Shown: positions 1 through 9,146, counted from the first letter of the stretch. The stretch: DNA of 64,000 nucleotides from Sphaerospermopsis sp. SIO1G1 (GCA_010672785.1 JAAHFX010000009.1:152516-216515), one strand, 5' to 3'. Notes: generated by a model from the letters alone, not told the origin. Numbers and translations are program-made.

Positions 1-190
1 TATTTTTTGTCTAAGGAAAACTACATTTAGGGCAATTTATCAGACTGAAGAATTTCACACCCCAGCAATTTACTGGCTGCTACCACTATGTCAGAACTTT
101 GCTTTCTAGACATATTTAGCCATATTTAGCCATATTTATAAAATTAGTCAGAGCAATGAAATATATTTTGACTTTGGGGATGGAAATTTA

Positions 191-204
191 GTAACTTTGG
201 TTAC
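191..204. promoter_or_regulatory. NtcA-box-like palindrome downstream of hetR
   Basis: The sequence GTAACTTTGGTTAC matches the NtcA consensus GTA-N8-TAC exactly and has symmetric GTAAC/GTTAC arms. On the minus strand a TATATT hexamer follows at about 25 bases, so it could drive a gene left of the window; on the plus strand a CATAAT lies 27 bases downstream. Both spacings are longer than the usual 22 or so bases. The rest of bases 1-300 shows no gene, only a 12-base repeat (two and a half copies) near 109-141. Confidence 0.3.
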
Positions 205-300
205 AGATAAATAGTTTATCTTGTGATTTGCCATAATGATGGCATTGGCTAAGAACTAGAATATTATTCAAGAGGATAAATTACCGATTTTTTTTAAGTA

Positions 301-1200
301 TTAATCATCTTGATTGCCAAATGCCATCTGCAAAATCATTGGTACACCGCCATCTTCGTGATATTTATCTGCCCAAGCACGGATGATTTCATCTAGTTCT
401 TCCATCGCTTGCTCCATTTTGTCCGTGGGAATATCCAGTTCTTCCACCGCACGCATAGAATTATCCTTTCTTTCTGCCCAATCTTTCATCATCCGAAAGT
501 AGCGAGCAGTATCTTCGACCATTGTATAAGTACGTTCTTGGTCATCTGCTGGAGAGTAAAAAGGACGGGTGAGAGCGTAAAATGGCATTCCCCACGGTGA
601 ATCAATGCGTGTGACTGTGCCAGAGTAGAGTAATCTGCGTTTGATATGCTCTGCTAAGGCTTCACTTAACGGCATTTGGTGGTTTGCTGGTAACTCCTCT
701 TGTGAACGTTTGTGTAGAAATTCAATTAATTCTAAAAACTCAAAGGAAGTGACTAACTGAGCATCTGGTAAGTTTTTTGGTAATTTGCGCTCAATTTGCT
801 TTTTCTCTTCCCCTGTCAAACTTGTTCCTGGAACACGGGATCTTCCAGGTTGCCAAGGATATTTTTCCATCCACACATAAGGCAATTGAATCAGATAACG
901 TGGTTCTTGAGAACCCAACATTTTTAACAATTTACCTTCTGTCAACGCGAGTCTTACTTCTTCAACGATGATTTTGACTCGCTTTGGTTCTAGATGGTGC
1001 AAATGCCCGGTCATTCTCAGGTTTTGCCCCTGTTCCAGATAAGTCATGTAAATAGCACATTTAGCTGCCGTTGCTGCTGCATCTAAAAATGCTCCATGTC
1101 TATGTCCACTGGTTCGCATGGCACTAAATGCCAGATATAGCATGATCTGATCCATCGCACTTGGACCAAGACGTTTGATCAGATCTATGTCGTTAGTCAT
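301..1200 (-). CDS. hetR: heterocyst differentiation master regulator HetR
   Basis: DNA-binding regulator that switches vegetative cells into the heterocyst pathway; its activity is antagonised by PatS/HetN-derived RGSGR peptides. The 299-residue product follows the HetR sequence that I know from Anabaena almost residue for residue: N-terminal helix-turn-helix region beginning DIDLIKRLGPSAMDQ, the conserved Cys48 (AAKCAIYM), the central flap with SFEFLELIEF containing the Ser152 equivalent, and the hood domain ending in an acidic tail. The frame extends two codons upstream to a GTG, but the ATG two codons in gives the family's usual length and start, so I use that. The C-terminal tail (GGVPMILQMAFG) differs from other HetRs, which is normal for this variable end. 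It reads alone; the next minus-strand gene ends 444 bases upstream. Confidence 0.97.
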   Translation of the reverse strand: MTNDIDLIKRLGPSAMDQIMLYLAFSAMRTSGHRHGAFLDAAATAAKCAIYMTYLEQGQNLRMTGHLHHLEPKRVKIIVEEVRLALTEGKLLKMLGSQEPRYLIQLPYVWMEKYPWQPGRSRVPGTSLTGEEKKQIERKLPKNLPDAQLVTSFEFLELIEFLHKRSQEELPANHQMPLSEALAEHIKRRLLYSGTVTRIDSPWGMPFYALTRPFYSPADDQERTYTMVEDTARYFRMMKDWAERKDNSMRAVEELDIPTDKMEQAMEELDEIIRAWADKYHEDGGVPMILQMAFGNQDD

Positions 1201-1644
1201 ATTCACAGACGGATTAATTTTACGTTGACGAAAAAATGGTCATTAAACCTAAATTCCCTATTATACACCCAAATGCAAAGTTTGTCCTCACTCATAGTGA
1301 AGATCATTGTATTTCCCCTAGAAAATTTCTAAGGATATTATTTTGAGTCAAAGTGTAAATAAGTTTGATTGTGTTTTACTTTAAACAAATAAAAACCTGC
1401 CTACCAATGCTCGTATCAATTACCGACATAGAGATTCAGGTAATTGATATAACTAGTGATCGTCAGCAATGGAGGGTTTAAAGTGTTCTTTTCTGTGAGT
1501 AGATATTTCTACTACTGAGGTTGTTTGCTGTGAGAATCTATTTCTAGTTTAGCACCAAAATGATCAAGAATGAGCAATGTAAAAATGATTTAGGTCAATG
1601 CTAAATTATCAACTTGAATATTTACTTTTACTTTTCTTGATAAT
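1201..1644. other. hetR upstream region
   Basis: No gene is visible in these roughly 440 bases. This is the expected position of the hetR promoters, which in Anabaena lie hundreds of bases upstream. I looked for a TCCGGA (DIF-type) element and for GTA-N8-TAC and found neither here. It is AT-rich with no clear terminator for the transporter gene that ends at its far side. Confidence 0.5.
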
Positions 1645-4278
1645 TTAATTTTTGGCACTAGATGATTTTACCAGACTTTGCATTTTGGCGAGACTAATAC
1701 CAACTGCTCCACCGGTTACTAACAAAACTCCCAGAATTTGCAGAAGGTCTAATTTTTCCTGAAGTAATAATCCAGCAAAAATTACTGTCAGAACTGGAAT
1801 TATTCCACCAATGATAGCAGAACGTTGTCCTCCTAATTTACTAATACCGAAGTTGTTAAATAAATACCCGCAAAGAGTGAGAACACCTAACATAAAAGCA
1901 CTGAGAATTACTTCCAATAAATTAGATGAAATTAATACACTCCAATTTCTTGGCAGGGGTACTAATAAGCAAATAAAGCTCAGTAACAACATAGTAGAGA
2001 AGTTAATCAATGCAAAAGAGACTGGATGCAGTTTTGGAGCGGACAACCTAGTAAGAATTACGTATACGGCAAAAGCTATTCCGGACATTATTCCAGAAAT
2101 AATTCCCCAAGATATATTACTAGGGGGATTTGAATAACTAGATAATATTAATAACTGACCACAAAAAATACTAGAAATAGCACTAAGAATGAAGATGTTT
2201 GGGCGTTCACGAAATAGAAACCATGCCATTAATCCAGTCATCATCGGATAGATAAAAAACAAGGAAATTGCTACACCAGTAGTAACTCGACTAATAGCAA
2301 TATAAATCAAAACTTGGGATAAAAATAAGAAACTACCACTAGCTATTGATAAAAACAAAACTGGTTTTTTCTGAGCTTGATTATGATTAGATTTTCTCCC
2401 TACAGAATTGAAGAGATTTTGGAGGTCTTGCCAAATTGTAGGATGTAAAATAGGCGATAAAAGTAACATCAAAGGCACAACTACTAATAATCTCAACATT
2501 AAGATGAAAAAAATATTGCCCAAGGTTGGTGGAATTAATTGTTGTGTGGGCGAGTTTCCTAGTAAATTTGAGCCTGAATGAAAAAGTGCTTTCACAACTA
2601 CGTTGTAGAGAGAAGACATCACTGTTGACAATACCACTAACAGAAAACCTATCTGTACTGGAGACCAATTGGGAGAGTTACGAGAACGGGATCTTTGATT
2701 AGATGGTTTGATTGGTGGTTGTGGTTTTAGGGGGGTATTTATTAAGTTATTTTTTTCAGAATTGCTAATAACAGAAATAGGTTCTGAAGGTGTTTCCGAT
2801 GGTGTTTCTGGTGTAGAGCTAGAAGCTGATTCCTCCGTGGATGAAGGAAACATTGCCGATGGTGTGGGTATTTGTGTCACCGACAAGTCATTAGTCAGGA
2901 CAGAAATAGGTTCTGAAGGTGTTTCCGATGGTGTTTCTGGTGTAGAGCTAGAAGCTGATTCCTCCGTGGATGAAGGAAACATTGCCGATGGTGTGGGTAT
3001 TTGTGTCACCGACAAGTCATTAGTCAGGACAGAAATAGGTTCTGAAGGTGTTTCCGATGGTGTTTCTGGTGTAGAGCTAGAAGCTGATTCCTCTGTGGAT
3101 GAAGGAAACATTGCCGATGGTGTGGGTATTTGTGTCACCGACAAGTCATTAGTCAGGACAGAAATAGGTTCTGATGGTGTTTCTGATGGTGTTTCTGGTG
3201 TAGAGCTAGAAGCTGATTCCTCTGTGGATGAAGGAAACATTGCCGATGGTGTGGGTATTTGTGTCACCGACAAGTCATTCGTCAGGACAGAAATAGGTTC
3301 TGATGGTGTTTCTGATGGTGTTTCTGGTGTAGAGCTAGAAGCTGATTCCTCTGTGGATGAAGGAAACATTGCCGATGGTGTGGGTATTTGTGTCACCGAC
3401 AAGTCATTCGTCAGGACAGAAATAGGTTCTGATGGTGTTTCTGATGTAGAAGTAGAAGTATATTTATCATCAGGAACAGGCTCTGATGGTTTTTCTATAG
3501 GTGGTACAATCACAGCCATATTTGATGAATTATCAACTTCTGGCGGATGTGGACTTAGAACCGAAATAGGTTCATTGACAATTTGCTGTGAACTGGTTTC
3601 CGAAAAACCATTAGTATATGGTTCATGCTGTAAGACTGTCGGTGTACCTGGTGTTAACAAAGATTGAGAATTGTCTGCTTTACTTTGATCTAATTTTTCC
3701 TCAAACCTGTCAATAAACTCAGCTAGTATTTGCTCACCTTGCTGCTGTTGACTATACATTCTGAGCAACTGCTGAGAAAGATTACTTTGGTAATTTTTCA
3801 GTTCTTGCTGGAGAGAACTTAAAGTAACCGTTACCGTATCATCCAGATTATTTAACATCTGGCTGACATTTTCATTAATTTGACTAGCCGTGGTGGAAGT
3901 AGCTTCAGCTGACTTTAGTACCTGTTGATGAGAAGATCCATCTGGATTTGATTGGTTAGATATATTGTGAAGTGATGATTGTAGTTGAGAAGATATATGT
4001 TTGGCTAAAACTTCTGCTAATTGACGAATTAAAACTTGCTGTTCAGCAATTTGTCGGGTTTGCTGTAGTTTGTCTTTTTCTTCTACTAGTCTTTGAATAT
4101 CACTAACTAAACTGTTTTTCTCAACTTCTAACCGTTTGACATCATCTTGTAAAGAGCGAAGAAAATTTTGTTGTAGATGTTCTAAGTCTTCAACGACATC
4201 CCAGAGAGCATTTTCTGCGGCTCTAGGCAAGTCTCCTCTACTTCTTTGGTTTTCTGATCGCTTTTCAAGTCGCCCCAT
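1645..4278 (-). CDS. coiled-coil/repeat protein fused to a DMT (EamA-type) permease
   Basis: Three parts are visible in 877 residues. Residues 1-215 are hydrophilic and helical, rich in Glu, Gln and Leu heptads (DVVEDLEHLQQ, LQQELKNYQSN), consistent with a cytoplasmic coiled coil. Residues 230-540 are low-complexity Ser/Thr/Pro/Glu sequence with five near-identical 43-residue copies of SEPISVLTNDLSVTQIP...PETPSETP. From about 570 to 870 there are roughly ten hydrophobic helices with the drug/metabolite transporter pattern (two EamA halves; motifs GVAISLFFIYPMMTG and LNNFGISKLGGQRSA). The transported substrate cannot be told from sequence. Plain EamA proteins are near 300 residues, so the N-terminal half is an addition. 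It lies upstream of hetR on the same strand, but the 444-base gap argues against one operon. Confidence 0.8.
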   Translation of the reverse strand: MGRLEKRSENQRSRGDLPRAAENALWDVVEDLEHLQQNFLRSLQDDVKRLEVEKNSLVSDIQRLVEEKDKLQQTRQIAEQQVLIRQLAEVLAKHISSQLQSSLHNISNQSNPDGSSHQQVLKSAEATSTTASQINENVSQMLNNLDDTVTVTLSSLQQELKNYQSNLSQQLLRMYSQQQQGEQILAEFIDRFEEKLDQSKADNSQSLLTPGTPTVLQHEPYTNGFSETSSQQIVNEPISVLSPHPPEVDNSSNMAVIVPPIEKPSEPVPDDKYTSTSTSETPSEPISVLTNDLSVTQIPTPSAMFPSSTEESASSSTPETPSETPSEPISVLTNDLSVTQIPTPSAMFPSSTEESASSSTPETPSETPSEPISVLTNDLSVTQIPTPSAMFPSSTEESASSSTPETPSETPSEPISVLTNDLSVTQIPTPSAMFPSSTEESASSSTPETPSETPSEPISVLTNDLSVTQIPTPSAMFPSSTEESASSSTPETPSETPSEPISVISNSEKNNLINTPLKPQPPIKPSNQRSRSRNSPNWSPVQIGFLLVVLSTVMSSLYNVVVKALFHSGSNLLGNSPTQQLIPPTLGNIFFILMLRLLVVVPLMLLLSPILHPTIWQDLQNLFNSVGRKSNHNQAQKKPVLFLSIASGSFLFLSQVLIYIAISRVTTGVAISLFFIYPMMTGLMAWFLFRERPNIFILSAISSIFCGQLLILSSYSNPPSNISWGIISGIMSGIAFAVYVILTRLSAPKLHPVSFALINFSTMLLLSFICLLVPLPRNWSVLISSNLLEVILSAFMLGVLTLCGYLFNNFGISKLGGQRSAIIGGIIPVLTVIFAGLLLQEKLDLLQILGVLLVTGGAVGISLAKMQSLVKSSSAKN
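2771..3415 (-). repeat. in-frame tandem repeat, five copies of 129 bp
   Basis: Units begin at 2771, 2900, 3029, 3158 and 3287, with a partial sixth from 3416. The unit length of 129 bp is a multiple of three (43 codons), so copy number can change without breaking the transporter frame. Copies differ by only a few substitutions (GAAGGTGTTTCC versus GATGGTGTTTCT), indicating recent duplication or ongoing gene conversion. Confidence 0.95.
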
Positions 4279-4880
4279 TAGTTTGTAACCTCTAACACCT
4301 TGACGATAGATTGAGTTATCAGTTGGGAGTTCTTAGACTGTTGACTACTGACTGATAACTTGGTTTTGTTCACTGTTGACTATTGATTATTCATTGATAA
4401 CTGTTTCTAGCCTCATAGCACATAAGGCTAATCAAAAAGGCTTTGCTGCCATTAACTTTTCTCATGGCTTATGGAGGCTGTCTGATATTGGGTGTAGTCT
4501 ATCGGAGAGACTACCAACCTCCTCTATTGTGACTTCCGCTTTCCCCAAAAGGCTATTAAAAACCAAATTTATGCTAAATGTAAATTGTGTGACAGTTTCC
4601 GTTGAGGTGGAGAATTAAAGTAATATTCTGCCAACAACTATAAAATATATCATTGTCCCTTGAACAATATTTTAATCAATGGACAGTTATTCTGCAAAAC
4701 TATGCTGTGTAGGCATAATTAATTACAAAATTCAACTACTTTTGATGAGCTAAAATTTGGTTTGAAGTTGGAAGTTAGGCAATGAAAGTTGATTTATGAA
4801 ACAGTAATTTCACTTAATTTGTTATATTATGATGTATTAGATTCATGATGATAACTAATAGGTAAGAATCTCCATAAAAT
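4279..4880. other. 600-base gap, repeats and a hairpin, no clear gene
   Basis: The part next to the transporter start carries degenerate heptamer repeats (around 4318-4400). At about 4493-4513 there is a 7-bp perfect hairpin (GTAGTCT/AGACTAC, 7-base loop) within a C-rich stretch. An 80-codon open frame crosses the gap on the plus strand but has no recognisable features and I do not call it. The remainder is AT-rich and would carry the transporter promoter. Confidence 0.4.
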
Positions 4881-6140
4881 TCAGTTTACATTTAAGAATA
4901 TCCGGATGATACTGAATATTATTGCGCTGATTACAGCACTCATGGGGACTGTAATTACCCAAGCTGCGATGATTCCTTGAAGTGTTTGCAGTTGAATTGA
5001 TTTCAGGTTCTGCACTATGCCAATACCCACTACACCGCCAACTAGGGCGTGGGATGTGGATACAGGTAAGCCCATTTTAGAAGCTAGTAAGATGGTAGTG
5101 GCTGTAGCTATTTCTGCACAAAATCCGCTACTGGGTTCTAGTTTGATGATATTTTCTCCAATGGTGGTGATTACTTTCCTACCTAATATTGCTAAACCTG
5201 CAACTATTCCTATACCTCCAATGATCATGATCCCTAGAGGAATGGAGATGCCATTGTTGGGTACATTATTGTTTTGGGCAATATAAAAAATTACTGCTAG
5301 GGGAGCGATCGCATTGCCAACATCGTTTGAACCATGAGCAAAGGCCACAAAACAAGCACTTAATAGTTGGAAGCGAGCGAATAATTTTTCAGTGGGGTTG
5401 GTAATTGGTGATTTGTGACTGCTAGTTATCTGATTTTGTAAGTTTTTCCAGCTATAAAATGTTAATCCAATCATGGCTATTACCCCTGTGAAGATGGGAA
5501 TATCATGGGGAGGAATATTGAAACCAAGATTTCTATTTAAAAATTGAGTGAGTGGTTGAGTTAAAGATGGTAAAACAATAACACCAAATATGCTCAGTAA
5601 AATTACGCTTAACCAAGGAATCCATTCTTGAATCTGTTTTTCGGGATCGGGATGAGAAATAATCCAAGTTTGAATGAGACTGTAAAAGATCATCGCAATA
5701 ATTGCACTGATAATAGGTGTAAACACCCAACCAGTAGTAATTAAACCAATAGATGACCAATCTATAGCCGTAATTCCCAATGCTACCCAGGTAAAGCCAG
5801 CAATCGCCCCAACTACAGCGTGAGATGAGGAAACTGGTAAACCCAATGATGTAGCTATTTGCAACCATACACCCGATGAAATCAGTACGCTAATCATCCC
5901 AAATGCTAGGGTTTGAGGTGTAGCAGTAAATAATTCAGGATGAGCAATTTGTGTACCCAGTGTTTCTGTTACTCCCTGTCCAAATAATACTGCTCCTGTA
6001 AATTCCAAGATCCCCGCAATAATAATTGCCTGTTTTAAACTCACTGCTTTAGAACCTACGGAAGTTCCCATTGCGTTAGCAACGTCATTTGCTCCCAGGT
6101 TAAAAGCTACGTATAAGGCTAAAAGGGTGAGAATGAGCAT
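4881..6140 (-). CDS. PiT-family inorganic phosphate permease
   Basis: Low-affinity, cation-coupled inorganic phosphate uptake across the inner membrane. The 419-residue protein shows the two inverted PiT signatures: GANDVANAMGTSVGSKA near residue 17 and HGSNDVGNAIAPLAVIFY near residue 269, plus the paired motifs GLPVSSSHAVVGAI and GLPVSTSHALVGGV. About ten to eleven hydrophobic helices are split by a polar loop around residues 235-260. Length and motif order are normal for cyanobacterial PitA/PitH-like proteins. It stands alone; the next gene on this strand starts more than 190 bases upstream across STRR-type repeats. No Pho box was recognised. Confidence 0.93.
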   Translation of the reverse strand: MLILTLLALYVAFNLGANDVANAMGTSVGSKAVSLKQAIIIAGILEFTGAVLFGQGVTETLGTQIAHPELFTATPQTLAFGMISVLISSGVWLQIATSLGLPVSSSHAVVGAIAGFTWVALGITAIDWSSIGLITTGWVFTPIISAIIAMIFYSLIQTWIISHPDPEKQIQEWIPWLSVILLSIFGVIVLPSLTQPLTQFLNRNLGFNIPPHDIPIFTGVIAMIGLTFYSWKNLQNQITSSHKSPITNPTEKLFARFQLLSACFVAFAHGSNDVGNAIAPLAVIFYIAQNNNVPNNGISIPLGIMIIGGIGIVAGLAILGRKVITTIGENIIKLEPSSGFCAEIATATTILLASKMGLPVSTSHALVGGVVGIGIVQNLKSIQLQTLQGIIAAWVITVPMSAVISAIIFSIIRIFLNVN

Positions 6141-6146
6141 TTTTTG

Positions 6147-6305
6147 ATGGGGCGGTGGGGTGATGGGGTGATGGGGTGATGGGGAGGAAAATAGATAAGT
6201 AACTGGGCAAAATTAATTGGATACTTTGGGAATAAATAAAAATCTCTGTAGTTCTTAACTGTTAACTGTTCCCTGTTAACTGTTAACTGTTCCCTATTCC
6301 CTCTC
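6147..6305. repeat. octamer (GGGGTGAT) and heptamer (STRR) repeats
   Basis: Around 6147-6187 the unit GGGGTGAT is repeated three to four times, and at 6251-6305 heptamers of the GTTAACT and GTTCCCT type alternate. These short tandem repeats are typical of intergenic DNA in heterocystous cyanobacteria. Confidence 0.8.
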
Positions 6306-6332
6306 CTTAACTTGTAATGAATAATGAGTAAT

Positions 6333-7379
6333 TTATGGGTAAATAAGGATCTTATAGGTTTCTGGGGTGGGAGTGATCGCCTGATCTACGGCTTTTGATA
6401 AATCTTGTAAAGGATAGCGATCGCTAATTAAAGCTTTCACGTCAATGCGGCGATTAAAGACTATATCCGCTGATAAATTTTGTAGTCGGTACGATGAACT
6501 GTAACTACCCATTAAGTCTATTTCCCGACGGTAAAGAATATTGGGGTTGATGGGTATTTCTAATTCATCAGGAAACTCAGCAAAAAAGAGAATTTTTCCA
6601 CCTTTACGAGTGCAGTCTAAAGCTTGGTAAAATGCTTTGTCACTGGGAACTGCTAATAACGTGACATCAACTCCCAAACCTCCAGTTAAAGCTTGGATTT
6701 TAGCAGGTAAATCAGAATCACGCGCATCAAAAGCTGCTTCTGCTCCTACACTTAATGCTTTTTCAATCCTAGATGGTAGTAAATCAGTAGCAATAGCTTT
6801 AGCACCAAAATGCTTTACTAACATAATAAACATTAAACCAATAGGGCCTGCCCCTGTAATTAATACTGTCTGTCCTGGTGCAATTTGAGCCTTTTTGACT
6901 GCTTTCAAACAACAGTTAGTGGGTTCTACAAAACTAGCCTCTTCAAAACTAATATTGTCAGGGATGGGAATCAATCCACCATTTTTAACAATGTGACCTG
7001 GTACTTTTACGTATTCAGAAAAACCCCCACCACTAGGGTTAAAACCTGCGGTAGTAGAGATATTTTTGTAAACATCGCACATAGAAAAGTTCTCATTCAA
7101 GCAATAGGAACAACGCATACATGGTATATGGTGCATCACTGCTACCCTTTGTCCCACATTCCACCCTGTTACCTCAGCACCCACAGCAGCTATTGTTCCT
7201 GCGGTTTCGTGTCCAAATATACGGGGTGGTTCATAGAGAGGGTAACGAATTTTTTTGATGTCTGACTGACACAAACCTACAACTCGCACTTGTACTAAAA
7301 CTTCATCTGCGGCCAGTTCAGGTACTGGGATGTCTTCGTAGAATAACTGGTTTACGCCTCTAAATACTTGTGCTTTCAT
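6333..7379 (-). CDS. zinc-dependent medium-chain dehydrogenase (alcohol/sorbitol/threonine dehydrogenase family)
   Basis: NAD(P)-dependent oxidoreductase of 348 residues. Catalytic zinc ligands are visible as Cys37 (GLCQSD), His57-Glu58 (GHETAG) and Glu152 (FVEPTNC). The structural zinc loop has Cys87, Cys90, Cys93 and Cys101 (PCMRCSYC...SMC). The Rossmann motif GAGPIGLM starts near residue 176. The pattern resembles sorbitol or L-threonine 3-dehydrogenases, but the substrate cannot be assigned; the LLAVPSDKAFYQALDC region recalls enzymes acting on polyols or sugar alcohols. The neighbours give no pathway clue, as it is flanked by a phosphate permease and small genes. Confidence 0.88.
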   Translation of the reverse strand: MKAQVFRGVNQLFYEDIPVPELAADEVLVQVRVVGLCQSDIKKIRYPLYEPPRIFGHETAGTIAAVGAEVTGWNVGQRVAVMHHIPCMRCSYCLNENFSMCDVYKNISTTAGFNPSGGGFSEYVKVPGHIVKNGGLIPIPDNISFEEASFVEPTNCCLKAVKKAQIAPGQTVLITGAGPIGLMFIMLVKHFGAKAIATDLLPSRIEKALSVGAEAAFDARDSDLPAKIQALTGGLGVDVTLLAVPSDKAFYQALDCTRKGGKILFFAEFPDELEIPINPNILYRREIDLMGSYSSSYRLQNLSADIVFNRRIDVKALISDRYPLQDLSKAVDQAITPTPETYKILIYP

Positions 7380-7528
7380 CTTACTTTTTGTGGAATCAAC
7401 CTTAATAGATTTAACATCTTGTGGTAATTTTCTGGCGATGAAGTTAGGGATTTTTCGGGAGATAGGATATTTTGAATATTGGTTAATAAAACGTTACAAT
7501 TTATATAGTTAGAGTTTTTTAAATAGTT

Positions 7529-7675
7529 ATGACTTCACAACTACACAACACAAAGGATAAAAATCAGACTAATTCAGAACAAGAGCAAGAGAAAATATTA
7601 TGTCCTCATTGTAAACGTACAGCTACCAATGGGATAAAGTGCAAAGGTATTTGTGTATCTGATAATGATTATTAA
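7529..7675 (+). CDS. small Cys4 zinc-ribbon-like protein
   Basis: A 48-codon frame starting at ATG. The N-terminal half is polar (Gln, Asn, Glu, Lys) and the C-terminal half holds four cysteines in the pattern CPHC-x9-CKGIC (Cys25, Cys28, Cys38, Cys42), with a His between the first pair. This spacing looks like a compact metal-binding knuckle. I do not know a function. It lies 149 bases from the divergent dehydrogenase start. Very small size and lack of a strong Shine-Dalgarno sequence keep confidence moderate; the non-random cysteine spacing is the main support. Confidence 0.55.
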   Translation: MTSQLHNTKDKNQTNSEQEQEKILCPHCKRTATNGIKCKGICVSDNDY

Positions 7676-7772
7676 TGAATTAAGTGCATTCAAGCACCTG
7701 AACATCTCATCCAGTACCCTGAGTTTAGTTAAATTTTAGACATGATAATTAATCCATTTACTTATTTAAAAT

Positions 7773-8066
7773 ATGGCAGAAAATATAGATCATGATTGAT
7801 TATTTAAAGAATTAATATCTACCTTTTTTCTAGAATTTATAGAGCTATTTTTTCCGGTAGTAATCAAATATGAGGAAGTTATGCAAATTGTCACCAGTTG
7901 GATGGAAGAAGGAATTGAAAAAGGTCTTGCAAGAGGAATTGAAAGAGGAATTGAAAGAGGTTTAGCCAGAGAGAAAAATATAATTTTGCGTCAAATTAAT
8001 AAGAAGTTTGGAAATATTGATGCACTGCTAAACCCTTACCAATCTTTACAATTAAAGGCTATCTAA
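7773..8066 (+). pseudogene. decayed Rpn-family nuclease / DUF4351 protein
   Basis: One frame can be read from an ATG: MAENIDHD, then an in-frame TGA at 7797-7799, then LFKELISTFFLEFIELFFP, which is the characteristic start of the cyanobacterial Rpn/PD-(D/E)XK 'recombination-promoting nuclease/putative transposase' family. It continues in the same frame straight into the family's C-terminal part (SWMEEGIEKGLARG, with GIERG repeats, then ILRQINKKFGNI). The middle of the roughly 250-300-residue protein, including the nuclease core, is missing. So there is one large in-frame deletion plus a nonsense codon. The 61-codon 3' piece alone (from 7881) would look like an ORF but is only the tail. Confidence 0.75.
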
Positions 8067-8132
8067 TGTCCCAAGCAACCTGACTACAGCTATATCTTCA
8101 TGGAAACACTTATTCCAAAAACCCTAACTAAT

Positions 8133-8768
8133 TTAAAAATTGATAGACTTCAACTGTTGAAATAACAAAGCGACTTGATCCAAATTTTTATCACCTGGTG
8201 AATTTTCCACACCACTAGAAAGATCAATTCCATCAGGATGTAATTTACTCAATGCTTCTGTGATATTCTCTGGTTTGAGTCCTCCAGCTAAAAACCAAGG
8301 CCGAGAAGGCTTAAATTTTTGTAACATTTGCCAGTCTAGGGTTTGACCGGTTCCTCCTAGTTGTTGAGGATGATAAGCATCAAGTAATAGTGTATCTACC
8401 ACATCCGTATATTGATAGGTAGTCTGTAAATGTTCTAAATTACGAACTCTCAAAGCTTTAATTATTTCCACTTTGGGCAAAACTTGACGCAGTTGGGAAC
8501 AAAACTGTGGTGGTTCATCTCCGTGTAGTTGGACACCAGTTAATCCAGATGCAGTAACTACTTGACGAATTTCTGTCAGATCACTATTAACAAAAACACC
8601 GATTTTATTAATTTTACGGGGTAGTGGTTCTACGGCTATTTGTATTTGTTGAATTGTGACATAGCGTGGTGATTTTGAAACACAGATGAAACCTATATCT
8701 GTCGCTCCAAGACTAGCGATCGCTAGAGACTGCTGTGGTTGAGTGATACCGCAAATTTTGACTCGCAT
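8133..8768 (-). CDS. trpF: phosphoribosylanthranilate isomerase
   Basis: Third step of tryptophan synthesis from anthranilate: isomerises N-(5-phosphoribosyl)anthranilate to the 1-deoxyribulose phosphate form. The 211-residue product has the TrpF (beta/alpha)8 landmarks: MRVKICGITQ with the catalytic Cys7, GFICVSKSPRYV, VGVFVN-like IGVFVNSD, QLHGDE, LLLDAY with the catalytic Asp, and the phosphate loop GGTGQ and AGGLKPENI, ending DLSSGVE. Length is normal. It sits alone rather than in a trp operon, as is common in cyanobacteria, and diverges from psaK. Confidence 0.96.
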   Translation of the reverse strand: MRVKICGITQPQQSLAIASLGATDIGFICVSKSPRYVTIQQIQIAVEPLPRKINKIGVFVNSDLTEIRQVVTASGLTGVQLHGDEPPQFCSQLRQVLPKVEIIKALRVRNLEHLQTTYQYTDVVDTLLLDAYHPQQLGGTGQTLDWQMLQKFKPSRPWFLAGGLKPENITEALSKLHPDGIDLSSGVENSPGDKNLDQVALLFQQLKSINF

Positions 8769-8894
8769 TGAAGTGTAGTAAATTAAAAATAATTACAAAA
8801 ATACAATAATCGTAGGAAAAATCTTTTGCTTTTCCCTAGGTAATTTTATAATTTTGTAGACTTAGATTTATTTTGCATTGTAGGAGAAAAAATT

Positions 8895-9146
8895 TTGTTA
8901 TCATCTATTTTACTAGCCGCAGCATCCGTACCCGTAACACCTGAGTGGAGTCCTACAGTGGGAATCATCATCAGTGCGAGTAGTTTGGTGGTACTTTTAC
9001 TCAGTTTGGCAAGTAAAGCACCCAAAGTAGGACCCCAAATGCCTTTATTGCCCGTTAGTGTAGCAGGTTTTATTGGTGCAATGGCTTTTGGTCATGTGAT
9101 TGGTATTGGTATTGTATTAGGACTGACTAACATCGGTCGCTTATAA
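8895..9146 (+). CDS. psaK: photosystem I reaction center subunit PsaK
   Basis: Small two-helix thylakoid membrane subunit at the edge of photosystem I, involved in antenna association. The 83-residue product has the PsaK pattern: a short N-terminal leader, EWSPTVGIII, a first hydrophobic helix, a short charged loop (SKAPKVGPQ), and the second helix ending GHVIGIGIVLGLTNIGRL. The start is a TTG codon: the AGGAG at 8882-8886 lies 8 bases ahead of it, and it gives the family's length. It diverges from trpF and is followed by a strong hairpin terminator. Confidence 0.92.
   Translation: MLSSILLAAASVPVTPEWSPTVGIIISASSLVVLLLSLASKAPKVGPQMPLLPVSVAGFIGAMAFGHVIGIGIVLGLTNIGRL

Noticed and set aside
2708..3667. 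319-codon frame opposite the DMT-fusion gene
   Set aside because: It exists only because the 129-bp repeat lacks stops on both strands; the minus-strand frame continues into clear permease sequence, this one does not.
4376..4618. 80-codon frame and hairpin as a possible ncRNA
   Set aside because: One 7-bp hairpin without promoter or terminator is too little to call an RNA gene.
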